18,710 nt of DNA. Origin: Wenzhouxiangella sp. (lineage in GTDB: Bacteria; Pseudomonadota; Gammaproteobacteria; Xanthomonadales; Wenzhouxiangellaceae). Location: NCBI GenBank assembly GCA_007127425.1, contig SKZJ01000063.1, forward strand, positions 1-18,710, given 5' to 3'. Each line of letters starts with the position of its first letter. The stretch's first letter is position 1. This document shows, piece after piece, positions 1 to 7,845 of the stretch. The notes beneath the pieces are model-generated. The model searched no databases, had not been told where the DNA came from, and was given only the letters and a program-made list of their open reading frames with translations. A program made the position numbers and the translations under genes.

Positions 1-1607
1 ACAATGGCAACGGCAATGACAACAACGATGAGGATGTCGAGGTCCGCATCGATTTCGACGGCCTGTTTGCCCGCAAGGTGGCCCTGCCGGTTGAAAAGGG
101 CAATCACGGCGACCTGACCGTGGCCTCCGACGGCAGCCTGTTCTGGATGCAGCGCGCCCAGCCCGGCGCGACCGTGGAGCCGCCGGGCGAGTCGGTGGCC
201 AAGTACCACAGCCTGCGGCGCTTCGATTTCGACGAACGTGAAGACGGCGAGGTGGTCAGCGGGCTGCAAGCGTATGACATGAGCGCCAGCGGCTCGCACG
301 TGTTGATCCGGCGCGACAACGGTCAGCTCGCGGTCGCCGAGGCCAAGCCCTCGCTCGACCTGAGCAGTCTCGACCTGACGGGTTTGCGCATGCATATCGA
401 CCCGCGCGCCGAGTGGGCGCAGATCTTCGATGAGGGCTGGCGTTTCCAGCGGGATTACTTCTATGCCGAGAACCTGCACGGGCTGGACTGGGAAGCGATC
501 TACGAACAATATCGCCCGCTGCTCGATCATGTCGGTCGGCGCGAAGACCTCAATGACCTGATGGCCGAGATGATTGCCGAGTTGCATGCCGGTCATAACC
601 GTGTCGGCGGTGGTGACGTGCATCGCCCCAACGGCCCGTCCGGCGGATTGCTGGGTGCGAACTTCAGCATCGACAACGATCGCTGGCGCATTGACCGCAT
701 TTACACCGGCGAGTCGTGGAACCCGTTCATCGACAGCCCGCTGGCTGCCCCCGGCAACGCCGCACGCGAGGGCGAGTACATCCTGGCCGTCAACGGCCGC
801 AACCTGGGTGCGGACGACAACCTGTTCGCCAGGCTGCAGGACACCGTCGACCAGCAGGTGGTGCTCACCGTCGGCCCGCGCGCCGACGGCCGTAATTCAC
901 GCGACATCATTGTCGAGCCGGTCGACTCCGAGTACGGCATGCGCTTGTGGGGCTGGGTCGAGGACAATCGCCGTGCCGTGTCCGAGGCCACCGACGGCCG
1001 GGTCGGTTACATCTACCTGCCCAACACCGCCGGGCCGGGGTACACCTTTTTTAACCGCATGTTCCATGCCCAGCTCGACAAGGAGGCGCTGATCATCGAC
1101 GAGCGCGCCAACGGCGGTGGCCAGGCGGCCAACTACATCGTCGAGGTGTTGAGCCGCCCCCACCTGTCGAACTGGGTCTATCGCGAAGGCCTGATGGCGA
1201 CCACGCCCATGGCCGCCCTGCATGGTCCCAAGATCATGATGATCGACCAGGACGCCGGCTCGGGTGGCGACTACCTGCCCTATGCATTCCGTGAGCTGGA
1301 GATCGGCCCGTTGCTCGGCACCCGGACCTGGGGCGGCCTGATCGGCATTTTCGCCAACCCGCCGTTCGTCGACGGCGGCGTGATGACCGTGCCGCATTTC
1401 CGCTTTGTCGATGTCGACAACAACTGGTCGGTCGAGAACGAAGGCGTCGCGCCGGACATTGAGGTCGAGCTCGATCCGGTGGCGACCAACGAAGGCCGCG
1501 ACTCGCAGCTCGACCGTGCCGTTCGCGAGATCCTGGAGATGCTCGAGACCTACAGCGACGACATCCCGCGCGAGCCGCCGCCGCTGCCGACCGAACTGGG
1601 CCGCTGA
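1..1607 (+). CDS. Tricorn-like S41 family peptidase, C-terminal part (5' end outside window)
   Basis: The reading frame is open from base 3 to the TGA at 1605-1607, about 534 visible residues. A GTG at 78 is only an internal codon, because coding continues upstream through an Asn/Asp/Gly-rich linker. The motif VRIDFDGL(F)ARKVALPV after that linker is typical of the region leading into the tricorn protease core. Next come a helical core domain with a candidate catalytic His in ELHAGH (bases 585-596), a PDZ-like domain (about 640-920), and the S41 fold with the nucleophile in GSGGDYLPYAF (Ser codon 1260-1262), the RTWGG motif, and the ENEGVAPDIEVE segment that carries the acidic residue of the tricorn catalytic set. 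The family degrades peptides; in bacteria many members are exported. Signal peptide and beta-propeller region would lie upstream and are not visible. The family call is strong; substrate and location are unknown. Confidence 0.9.
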   Translation, partial: NGNGNDNNDEDVEVRIDFDGLFARKVALPVEKGNHGDLTVASDGSLFWMQRAQPGATVEPPGESVAKYHSLRRFDFDEREDGEVVSGLQAYDMSASGSHVLIRRDNGQLAVAEAKPSLDLSSLDLTGLRMHIDPRAEWAQIFDEGWRFQRDYFYAENLHGLDWEAIYEQYRPLLDHVGRREDLNDLMAEMIAELHAGHNRVGGGDVHRPNGPSGGLLGANFSIDNDRWRIDRIYTGESWNPFIDSPLAAPGNAAREGEYILAVNGRNLGADDNLFARLQDTVDQQVVLTVGPRADGRNSRDIIVEPVDSEYGMRLWGWVEDNRRAVSEATDGRVGYIYLPNTAGPGYTFFNRMFHAQLDKEALIIDERANGGGQAANYIVEVLSRPHLSNWVYREGLMATTPMAALHGPKIMMIDQDAGSGGDYLPYAFRELEIGPLLGTRTWGGLIGIFANPPFVDGGVMTVPHFRFVDVDNNWSVENEGVAPDIEVELDPVATNEGRDSQLDRAVREILEMLETYSDDIPREPPPLPTELGR

Positions 1608-1663
1608 GGCGGCCGACTTGCCGGAGGCCTCGTTGCGTTTTCTGTCCCGCTGCCCTGCCCCGT

Positions 1664-1682
1664 CCCCGCCCCTCGGGCGGGG
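1664..1682 (+). other. GC-rich perfect hairpin after the S41 peptidase gene
   Basis: CCCCGCCC (1664-1671), loop CTC, GGGCGGGG (1675-1682) make a perfect 8-bp stem. No T-tract follows, so it is not a classic rho-independent terminator. It lies between the peptidase stop and the next gene, 12 bases before that gene's Shine-Dalgarno sequence, and may slow transcription or protect the upstream mRNA 3' end. Confidence 0.5.
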
Positions 1683-1704
1683 CGATGGCTGAACAGGAGA
1701 TTTC

Positions 1705-2340
1705 GTGAGCGCCGCCCTGCCGCGTCGCCTTGCTATTGCCTGGTCAGTGTTCGTGGCGGTGTGGCTGCCGGTCTACATCGTAGAGCTTCCCCCGGTCAAT
1801 TTCCTCTGGTTTTCCAATATCGCCGTCCTCGGCGGGCTGGTGGCCGCCTGGAGCGGCTCGCAGCGACTGGCGAGCATGTTGCTCATCGCCGTCGGCCTGC
1901 TGGAGCTGGGCTGGATTTTCGACTTTCTTGTCGGGTTGATGCTGGGCGGTCATCCGCCGCTCGGCGGTGTGGGCTACATGTTCGACGCCGATATCGCGCT
2001 GTACCTGCGTGCGCTGTCGCTGCATCACCTGGTCCTGCCGTTCGCGTTGCTGTGGATGGTGTGGCGGCTGGGCTACGATCCCACGGCCTTTCGCTGGTGG
2101 CTGCCTATCGGCTGGTTCGTGGTCTTGTTCACCCGCTGGGTGGTCGCACCCGACGAAAACGTCAACTGGGTGCTGCGCTCGCCCTGGCATGCACAAGAGC
2201 AGGTCGCCGGATGGCCCTGGATTGCCGTATTGATGCTCGCACTGACCTTCATCTGGTGGCTCACGCATCGGCTGTTGAGCCTGTTGCCGGTGCGGCCCGA
2301 GGGGCGGAATGCGCCGGCGAGTGACGGAACTCGGACTTGA
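1705..2340 (+). CDS. Multi-pass inner-membrane protein of unknown function
   Basis: 211 residues. The GTG start at 1705 is chosen because AGGAG (1695-1699) sits 5 bases upstream. Hydrophobic stretches near residues 9-27, 30-48, 55-78, 100-118, 130-147 and 172-192 suggest about six membrane segments. The protein is rich in Trp and has a conserved-looking loop with His-His (LSLHHLVLP) and a second loop with HAQEQVAGWPW. I do not recognise a named family. The C-terminal 20 residues are polar. It follows the peptidase gene by 97 bases on the same strand and ends 33 bases before the cobalamin riboswitch, so it is probably not controlled by the riboswitch. No function can be assigned from the sequence. 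Confidence 0.75.
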   Translation: MSAALPRRLAIAWSVFVAVWLPVYIVELPPVNFLWFSNIAVLGGLVAAWSGSQRLASMLLIAVGLLELGWIFDFLVGLMLGGHPPLGGVGYMFDADIALYLRALSLHHLVLPFALLWMVWRLGYDPTAFRWWLPIGWFVVLFTRWVVAPDENVNWVLRSPWHAQEQVAGWPWIAVLMLALTFIWWLTHRLLSLLPVRPEGRNAPASDGTRT

Positions 2341-2372
2341 CCTGATGGCCCTGTTGCACCAAGATATTGTCG

Positions 2373-2560
2373 TCACGGTGCCCAAAACACACAATATGTG
2401 GGGCTAAGAGGGAATTCGGTGCGGCGCGTTGTGCCAACTCCGAAGCTGTTCCCGCAACTGTAGGCGGCAAGCCTTTCAGACAGTCTGGAGCCACTGGCGA
2501 TACTCGCCGGGAAGGTCGGCTGAAAGGTGCTTGAGCCGCAAGCCAGGAAGCCTGCCGTGA
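2373..2560 (+). promoter_or_regulatory. Cobalamin (B12) riboswitch aptamer upstream of nrdAB
   Basis: The conserved cobalamin aptamer elements appear in order: GGGAATTCGGTG (2410-2421), CCGAAGCTGTTCCCGC followed by AACTGTAGG (2440-2464), GCCACTGG (2490-2497), GCCGGGAAGGTCGGC (2506-2520), and the long 3' box AGCCAGGAAGCCTGCC (2541-2556). TCACGG (2373-2378) pairs with CCGTGA (2555-2560) to close the aptamer as P1. These elements define the RF00174 family, which binds adenosyl- or other cobalamins and usually represses the downstream gene when B12 is plentiful. The next gene is nrdA, about 130 bases downstream. Confidence 0.93.
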
Positions 2561-2657
2561 GCAAAACGACTTTTCCCGGGCGGGATTTCCCGGCGGCAAG
2601 TGGACGACGGCCCAGGCGTGCCGTACGGCTCCCCTTCCCGTTGATGGCTGACCCCGC

Positions 2658-2681
2658 CTTCGTTGGCCGATAACAACGGAG
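2658..2681 (+). promoter_or_regulatory. Hairpin sequestering the nrdA Shine-Dalgarno sequence
   Basis: CTTCGTTG (2658-2665) pairs with CAACGGAG (2674-2681) across loop GCCGATAA, giving eight pairs including one G-U wobble. The 3' strand contains the whole nrdA Shine-Dalgarno GGAG (2678-2681), 10 bases before the ATG. This is the arrangement expected of a translational OFF platform for the cobalamin riboswitch. No U-tract terminator is visible between aptamer and gene. The link between aptamer and hairpin is inferred. Confidence 0.6.
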
Positions 2682-2691
2682 AACCAAGCGC

Positions 2692-4575
2692 ATGGATCAG
2701 CTGGCTCATAAACTCAACACCGACGCTCAACCCACTTCAACTCCGCCGGCAGCCCGCCGCGCTCCCGTGCCGGCGCCGCTGGGGCCCCGTCCCAGCCCGG
2801 CCGAGCTGAGTCTCGACCGCTCGCGCGATGCCCTGCTGACCGTCTTCGGCCTGCAGACACTGAAAGACCGCTACTTGCTCGAGGGCGAGGAGCCTCAAGA
2901 CATGTTCGCCCGCGTGGCCTGCGCGTTTGCCGATGACGTCGAACATGCGCAGCGACTTTACGACGCCATGTCGCAGCTGTGGTTCATGCCGGCCACGCCG
3001 ATCCTGTCCAATGGCGGTACCACGCGCGGCTTGCCGATTTCCTGCTTCCTGAATTCCGTGCCCGATTCGCTCGACGGCATCGTCGATACCTGGAACGAGA
3101 ATGTCTGGCTGGCCTCCCAGGGTGGTGGTATCGGCACCTACTGGGGCCAGGTTCGCTCCATCGGCGAGCAGGTCAAGGGCTCGGGCCAGACCTCGGGCAT
3201 CATGCCCTTCGTCCACGTGATGGATGGCCTGACCCTGGCCATCTCCCAAGGATCGCTCAGGCGCGGCTCGGCCGCCGTCTACCTCGATGTGCACCACCCG
3301 GAAATCGAGGAATTCCTCGAGATCCGCAAGCCCTCAGGCGACTTCAACCGCAAGGCACTCAACCTGCACCACGGCATCAACATCACCGACGAGTTCATGC
3401 AGGCGGTCACGGATGGCACCGATTTCGGCCTGAAAAGCCCCAAGACCGGCGAGGTGCTGCGGCGGGTCGATGCGCGCTCGCTCTGGCAGCGGATCCTCGA
3501 GACCCGCCTGCAGACCGGTGAGCCGTACCTGCTGTTCATCGACACCGTCAATCGCGACATGGCCGAACACCAGAAGAAGCTCGGCCTGAAGGTGTCGACC
3601 TCCAACCTGTGTTCCGAGATCACCCTGCCGACCGGTCTCGACGCCGACGGCAACGAACGCACCGCCGTGTGCTGCCTGTCCTCGCTCAACATCGAGACTT
3701 GGGATGAGTGGCACGATCAGCCGGATTTCATCGAGGATGTGGCCCGCTTCCTCGATAATGTGCTGACCTACTTTATCGAGGCGGCACCCGAGGGCATGAA
3801 GCGGGCCCGCTACTCGGCCCTGAATGAGCGCTCCATCGGTTTGGGGGTGATGGGCTTTCATTCATTTCTGCAGGGCCAGGGCATTCCGATGGAGTCGGCC
3901 CTGGCCAAGTCCTGGAACCTGAAGATCTTCAGGCATATCCGCTCATCGATGGACTCGGCTTCGAAATCGCTGGCCGAAGAGCGTGGGCCCTGCCCGGACG
4001 CCTTGCGTGGCGGGTCGAAAGAGCGCTTCAGCCACAAGCTGGCGATTGCGCCGACGGCCTCGATCTCGATCATCTGCGGCGGCGTCAGTGCCTGCATCGA
4101 GCCGATCCCGGCCAATATCTACACCCACAAGACCCTGTCGGGCTCGTTCACCGTACGTAACCGGCACCTGCAGGGGCTGCTGGCCGAGCGCGGGCGTGAC
4201 GATGCCGCAACCTGGTCCACCATCCTCGAGCACGAAGGCTCGGTCCAGCACCTGGATTGCCTGGACGAGCACGAGAAGGCCACTTTCCGCACCGCCTTCG
4301 AGATCGACCAGCGCTGGGTGATCGAGCTGGCGGCCGACCGCGCGCCGATGATCTGCCAGAGCCAGTCGCTCAACCTGTTCCTTCCCGGCGATATCGACAA
4401 GTGGGACCTGCACATGCTGCACTACTCCGCCTGGCAACGCGGCATCAAGAGCCTGTACTACTGCCGCTCCAAGGCCATCCAGCGGGCCGGATTCGCCGGC
4501 CAGCTCGATGCGGCCGAGCATGCCTCGAAAGACAACCAGCCGACCGACTACGAGGAGTGCCTGGCATGTCAGTGA
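2692..4575 (+). CDS. nrdA: Class I ribonucleoside-diphosphate reductase, alpha subunit, lacking the ATP-cone
   Basis: 627 residues. It reduces ribonucleoside diphosphates to deoxyribonucleotides together with NrdB. Active-site residues are present: C118 (SCFLN, E. coli C225), the N305-L-C307-S-E309 thiyl-radical motif (E. coli N437/C439/E441), C328 (E. coli C462), the radical-transfer pair Y589-Y590, and the C-terminal redox pair C623-L-A-C626. The radical cysteine is 132 residues nearer the N-terminus than in E. coli. The first 45 or so residues are a Pro/Ala-rich segment, so the N-terminal ATP-cone that senses dATP is absent. The ATG at 2692 is used because GGAG lies 10 bases upstream. Expression is probably repressed by B12 through the riboswitch. 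It overlaps nrdB by 10 bases, so translation is likely coupled. Confidence 0.95.
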   Translation: MDQLAHKLNTDAQPTSTPPAARRAPVPAPLGPRPSPAELSLDRSRDALLTVFGLQTLKDRYLLEGEEPQDMFARVACAFADDVEHAQRLYDAMSQLWFMPATPILSNGGTTRGLPISCFLNSVPDSLDGIVDTWNENVWLASQGGGIGTYWGQVRSIGEQVKGSGQTSGIMPFVHVMDGLTLAISQGSLRRGSAAVYLDVHHPEIEEFLEIRKPSGDFNRKALNLHHGINITDEFMQAVTDGTDFGLKSPKTGEVLRRVDARSLWQRILETRLQTGEPYLLFIDTVNRDMAEHQKKLGLKVSTSNLCSEITLPTGLDADGNERTAVCCLSSLNIETWDEWHDQPDFIEDVARFLDNVLTYFIEAAPEGMKRARYSALNERSIGLGVMGFHSFLQGQGIPMESALAKSWNLKIFRHIRSSMDSASKSLAEERGPCPDALRGGSKERFSHKLAIAPTASISIICGGVSACIEPIPANIYTHKTLSGSFTVRNRHLQGLLAERGRDDAATWSTILEHEGSVQHLDCLDEHEKATFRTAFEIDQRWVIELAADRAPMICQSQSLNLFLPGDIDKWDLHMLHYSAWQRGIKSLYYCRSKAIQRAGFAGQLDAAEHASKDNQPTDYEECLACQ

Positions 4576-5663
4576 TCGATCTGGATACCAATCCGCGCGA
4601 GCTGATCGGAAAGGGCCGCGTCGGCCTGCTCGATTCCACCGGTACCTACGACGTGGAGCGCTACGGCTGGGCGTACGAATTCTGGAAGCGCCAGCAGCAG
4701 ACCCACTGGATGGGCGAGGAAGTGCCGCTGGGCGACGACATCAAGGACTGGGCCGGCGATCGCCTGAGCGAGGCCGAGCGCGCCCTGCTGACCCAGGTCT
4801 TTCGTTTTTTCACCCAGTCGGATGTGGAAGTGTCGGACAACTACATGAAGCGCTACATCCCGATCTTCCAGCCGCTGGAGATCCAGATGATGATGGCCGC
4901 CTTCACCAACATGGAAACCGTCCACATCGACGCCTACGCCCTGTTGCTGAAGACCCTGGGCATGCCGGCCACCGAGTTCGAGGCCTTCCGCGACTACCGG
5001 GAAATGAAGGCCAAGGCCGACTACATGCAGACTTTCGGCGTCGATACGGTGGCCGATGTCTCGCGCACCCTGGCCATGTTCGGGGCGTTTACCGAGGGCA
5101 TGAGCCTGTTCGCCAGCTTCGCCATGCTCCTGAACTTCCCGCGCTTTAACAAGATGAAGGGCATGGGCCAGATCGTGAGCTGGTCGGTGCGCGACGAGTC
5201 GCTGCACTGCGAAGGGGTCATTCGCCTGTTCCACGAGTGGAATCGCGAAACCGGTGCCATGACCCCAGCGGTGCGCGATGACATCATCGATGTGGCCAGG
5301 ACCATGGTCCGGCTGGAAGAGAATTTCGTCGACCTCGCCTTCGGCCTTGGCGACATCGAAGGCATGTGTGCGGGCGACATCAAGTCCTACGTGCGCTATA
5401 TCGCCGACTGGCGCCTGGCCCAGCTCAAGTTGCCGACGGTATTCGGCTGCTTCGAACAGGCCGACGGCGGCTACCGCCCCCTGATGGACCACCCGCTGCC
5501 CTGGCTACAGGAAATTCTCAACGGGGTCGAGTTTGCCAACTTCTTCGAACAGCGCGCCACCGAGTACACCAAGGGGGCCACCCGTGGCCGCTGGGACGGT
5601 GAAGACGGCGTCTGGGCCCGATTTGAAAGCCATCGAACCCGGCGCCCCGTTTCGGCCAACTGA
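4566..5663 (+). CDS. nrdB: Class I ribonucleotide reductase, beta (radical-generating) subunit
   Basis: 365 residues. It houses the dimetal cofactor that starts the radical chain for NrdA. Ligands and the radical site match E. coli NrdB in spacing: D86, E117, H120, Y124 (ETVHIDAY; E. coli E115/H118/Y122), E177, and E211/H214 (RDESLH). The tyrosine is present, so a tyrosyl-radical enzyme is expected, although the metal cannot be read from sequence. The frame is open upstream to 4257, but the ATG at 4566 is chosen because GAGGAG (4552-4557) is 8 bases upstream and the protein then has normal length. No ATP-cone is fused at the N-terminus, as occurs in some NrdB subgroups. The C-terminus ends in RTRRPVSAN. 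Confidence 0.95.
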   Translation: MSVIDLDTNPRELIGKGRVGLLDSTGTYDVERYGWAYEFWKRQQQTHWMGEEVPLGDDIKDWAGDRLSEAERALLTQVFRFFTQSDVEVSDNYMKRYIPIFQPLEIQMMMAAFTNMETVHIDAYALLLKTLGMPATEFEAFRDYREMKAKADYMQTFGVDTVADVSRTLAMFGAFTEGMSLFASFAMLLNFPRFNKMKGMGQIVSWSVRDESLHCEGVIRLFHEWNRETGAMTPAVRDDIIDVARTMVRLEENFVDLAFGLGDIEGMCAGDIKSYVRYIADWRLAQLKLPTVFGCFEQADGGYRPLMDHPLPWLQEILNGVEFANFFEQRATEYTKGATRGRWDGEDGVWARFESHRTRRPVSAN

Positions 5664-5794
5664 GACGGTCTGGGCCGGCGGTTTCCATTGGGTGCGTGAT
5701 CGAACCGACCCTTTTGTGGTCAAATCGGGTAGGCAATTGGTGCCCTGGCCTCACATTGGGGCCGGGGGAGCGCGGATTGACCAAGGAGGCGAAC

Positions 5795-6277
5795 ATGCAA
5801 AACCGAATTGTATTGCTCATCGTATTTCTTGCCCTGCCGTGGGCTGTCCTGGCCGAAGCCGACGACCCGGTGACGGTGGAGTTTGCCGAAGCTGATCGTT
5901 ACCTGGACGCCGGCGACAGGCGGCGCGACGAGGAGCGCAACCTCAACAGCATCGAGGGTTTCCTGACCACGGAAGTCGGCCGCTGCCTGGCCGAAGGCGA
6001 ACGGATGGAGATTCGCGTGCTCGATGTCGATCTGGCCGGGCGCTTCGAATGGTGGCACCGGCCCGACGGGGTCCGCGTTTTGCGCAATATCGACTTCCCG
6101 CGAATCAAGCTGGAATACGAACATCTCGACGTCGACGGCCAGGTGATCGACGAGGGTCGTGAATGGGTCACGGACATGAATTATCTCGACCGCGGGGTTC
6201 GGCTCACGTCCCGACGTGCTCTGGATCACGAAGAACGCATGATTCGCGAATGGGCACGGCAGCGATTCTGTCGCTGA
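5795..6277 (+). CDS. Exported DUF3016 family protein
   Basis: 160 residues from the ATG at 5795, preceded by AAGGAGG (5783-5789) with a 5-base spacer; the frame is open further upstream but has no better start. Residues 1-20 form a signal peptide ending VLA/EA, so the mature protein should be periplasmic. The pattern VTVEF..ADRYLDAGDRRRDEERNL, then MEIRVLDVDLAGRFE, IDFPRIKLEYE, WVTDMNYLD and a final W(A)RQRFCR matches the DUF3016 family as I remember it. That family has no established function. The 131-base gap after nrdB and the strong ribosome binding site suggest a separate transcript. Confidence 0.75.
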   Translation: MQNRIVLLIVFLALPWAVLAEADDPVTVEFAEADRYLDAGDRRRDEERNLNSIEGFLTTEVGRCLAEGERMEIRVLDVDLAGRFEWWHRPDGVRVLRNIDFPRIKLEYEHLDVDGQVIDEGREWVTDMNYLDRGVRLTSRRALDHEERMIREWARQRFCR

Positions 6278-6334
6278 ACCTGGCCCGGAACCCCGGATAG
6301 CCGGAGTGCCGTGGCGTGCCGGACGAAGGGCCGG

Positions 6335-7285
6335 TCAGTGCGTGCCGCAAGCCTGTGCAGCAGACTCGCGCTGTTCGCGGGCCCGTTGGCCGACTGCTTC
6401 ATGCGCAGTCAATGTCTCCAGCAGTTCCAGGGCCTCGCATGGCCGGTCGCGGCGCAAGAGCGTGGCGGCCAGGTTGTAGCGGCCACTGGTGTGGTCGGGT
6501 TCGATCGCCAGCAGGCGGCGGTAGGCCTGCGCGGCGACCTCGTAGTTGGCACGGGAAAATTCGCTATTTCCCAGGCCCAGCCACGCCAGCGGCGCTTCCG
6601 GCCAGCGCTCCAGAGTCTGCTCCCAGACCCGTACTGCATCGGTGTTGCCCGCAACCGTTTCGAAGTCGGCGGCCGCGGTGATCCAGCGCTCCGGTTCCGG
6701 GTCGACCGGCCACTGACCGGGCTCGAGCAGGAGCAGGGCCCAGCGCCCGGCACGGTCCCAGCGTCGTAGCCAGCGACCCGCGGGAACCCGTTGTTCGCGT
6801 TCTTCGCCCGAACGCAGCAGCATGACGTTGTCGCGGCGGTCGTAGCCGACCACCACGGCGTAATGCCAGTAGGGGCGTGATTCCAGGCCCAGATTTTCCA
6901 GCACCAGCACGGGACGACCGGCGGCGACTTCGGCAAGGACCGCACGGGGTTCGCCCGGCAACCGGTAGGCCAGCCGGCCCTTGCTGCGAGCGGTGGCCGT
7001 CATCTCCGCCTGCAGGCTGCCGCGCAGGCCGGGTGTGTAGACCCGCTCGGCGAGCTCGTCGGGCGTCACGTCCAGGCCGGTGTGTTCGAGTACGGTAGCC
7101 AGGGCAGCCGGGCCGCAGTGGAACTCGGTCTGTGGGTGGAACGGAACGGACGCCAGGTTGACCACCGGTGGCAGGTCGGAGGTTTCGTCGGCCAGGCGAA
7201 GTCCGGCGCAGCCGGAGAGCAGGATTGCGGTCATGCAAAGTAGAACGAGCCGCTCTGGGCGGCTCGTTCCGGGCTTCATTTTCAC
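6335..7285 (-). CDS. PA2778-like lipoprotein: C39-like cysteine peptidase with TPR region
   Basis: About 316 residues. The N-terminus has a lipoprotein signal with lipobox L23-S-G-C26. It is followed by a papain-like C39-type peptidase domain: Q52....C57-G-P-A-A (nucleophile C57), H141 in WHYAVVVGYD, and a likely third residue at the D/N of YDRRDN. Residues about 200-300 form TPR-like helices (WLGLGNSEFSRANYEVAAQAYRRLLAIEPDHTSGRYNLA). This is the architecture of the family named after P. aeruginosa PA2778. The start is either GTG at 7285, used here, or the ATG two codons on at 7279. It lies 12 bases downstream of a PA2779-like gene, so the two form an operon. The substrate is unknown; the partner protein is a candidate target. 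Confidence 0.85.
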   Translation of the reverse strand: MKMKPGTSRPERLVLLCMTAILLSGCAGLRLADETSDLPPVVNLASVPFHPQTEFHCGPAALATVLEHTGLDVTPDELAERVYTPGLRGSLQAEMTATARSKGRLAYRLPGEPRAVLAEVAAGRPVLVLENLGLESRPYWHYAVVVGYDRRDNVMLLRSGEEREQRVPAGRWLRRWDRAGRWALLLLEPGQWPVDPEPERWITAAADFETVAGNTDAVRVWEQTLERWPEAPLAWLGLGNSEFSRANYEVAAQAYRRLLAIEPDHTSGRYNLAATLLRRDRPCEALELLETLTAHEAVGQRAREQRESAAQACGTH

Positions 7286-7297
7286 TGGTTCCCTGGC

Positions 7298-7672
7298 CTA
7301 GCGATTGAAGATATTGGTCACACCCACGATCTCGAGGATGATCAGCACCAGGAAGGTGATGCCCAGCACCTCGATCACGCCAGCGCCGGCCGGCTGTTGG
7401 TCGATGCGATTGGCCAGCTCGTCCAGCTCGGCCGGGCTCAGCGCCTCGGCGCGGATGCGAGCCAGGTCGGGATCGACGCCCAGCGCGGCCAGCTCGGAGA
7501 CGACATCGTCGCGCTGCAGCCAGGCGTCGACCTGGGCCAGTGACTGGCCCGATTCCATCGCGACCGCTTCTTGAGTGGAGATGATGTCTGCGTGGGCGCT
7601 GAATGACACCAGCGGCAGCAGGCAGAGCCCCAGCAGGGCGGTACACAGCACTTTTCCGGACATGCGAATCAT
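7298..7672 (-). CDS. PA2779-like small membrane protein
   Basis: 124 residues from the ATG at 7672, which has an AGGAG just upstream; the frame extends to 7747 but without a ribosome binding site. Residues about 8-28 are a signal peptide (LLGLCLLPLVSFSAHA). The middle is an acidic helical segment (ISTQEAVAMESGQSLAQVDAWLQRDDV, then LGVDPDLARIRAEALSPAELDELANRIDQQP). The C-terminus is one hydrophobic helix (GVIEVLGITFLVLIILEIVGVTNIF). This order fits the PA2779 family, which is regularly found next to PA2778-type C39 peptidases. The function is unknown. It is first in a two-gene operon. Confidence 0.82.
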   Translation of the reverse strand: MIRMSGKVLCTALLGLCLLPLVSFSAHADIISTQEAVAMESGQSLAQVDAWLQRDDVVSELAALGVDPDLARIRAEALSPAELDELANRIDQQPAGAGVIEVLGITFLVLIILEIVGVTNIFNR

Positions 7673-7721
7673 GGGGTTCTCCTGTTCTTGGTTCGGTTTG
7701 GAACGAAACGTTCGCGGCCCG

Positions 7722-7750
7722 AATATAGCATAGCTGCCAACGTTCACCAG
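7722..7750 (-). promoter_or_regulatory. Possible promoter for the PA2779/PA2778 operon
   Basis: On the minus strand, TATATT (plus-strand 7722-7727) is preceded by TG one base upstream, as in an extended -10. A poor -35, CTGGTG (7745-7750), lies 17 bases away. It sits 50 bases before the ATG and is divergent from the rpmB promoter. Confidence 0.35.
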
Positions 7751-7781
7751 CCCGGCGGCGTGGATCCGGGAGCTGTTTTGC

Positions 7782-7810
7782 TTGAAAAGCGAAGCGGGTT
7801 GGGGTATAAA
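7782..7810 (+). promoter_or_regulatory. Sigma-70 type promoter for rpmBG
   Basis: TTGAAA (7782-7787), a 17-base spacer and TATAAA (7805-7810) are close to consensus. The -10 ends 35 bases before the rpmB ATG, leaving a short leader. Confidence 0.75.
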
Positions 7811-7845
7811 GGCGCGCTCGATTCGATTTATCCAGGAAAGCAGTC

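Noticed and set aside
2390..2400. CACA-ATA-TGTG near-palindrome upstream of nrdA as an NrdR box
   Set aside because: It resembles half of an NrdR box only loosely, no second box at the usual spacing is visible, and it lies inside the riboswitch between P1 and the first conserved box, where it more likely forms the local GCCC...GGGC hairpin (2380-2404).
4257..4565. Upstream in-frame extension of nrdB inside nrdA
   Set aside because: It would add 103 Arg/Pro-rich residues with no family match, and the ATG at 4566 has an excellent ribosome binding site and gives normal NrdB length.
6278..6334. Terminator between the convergent DUF3016 and PA2778-like genes
   Set aside because: Only short CCGG-type complementarity is present, with mismatches and no T-tract on either strand.
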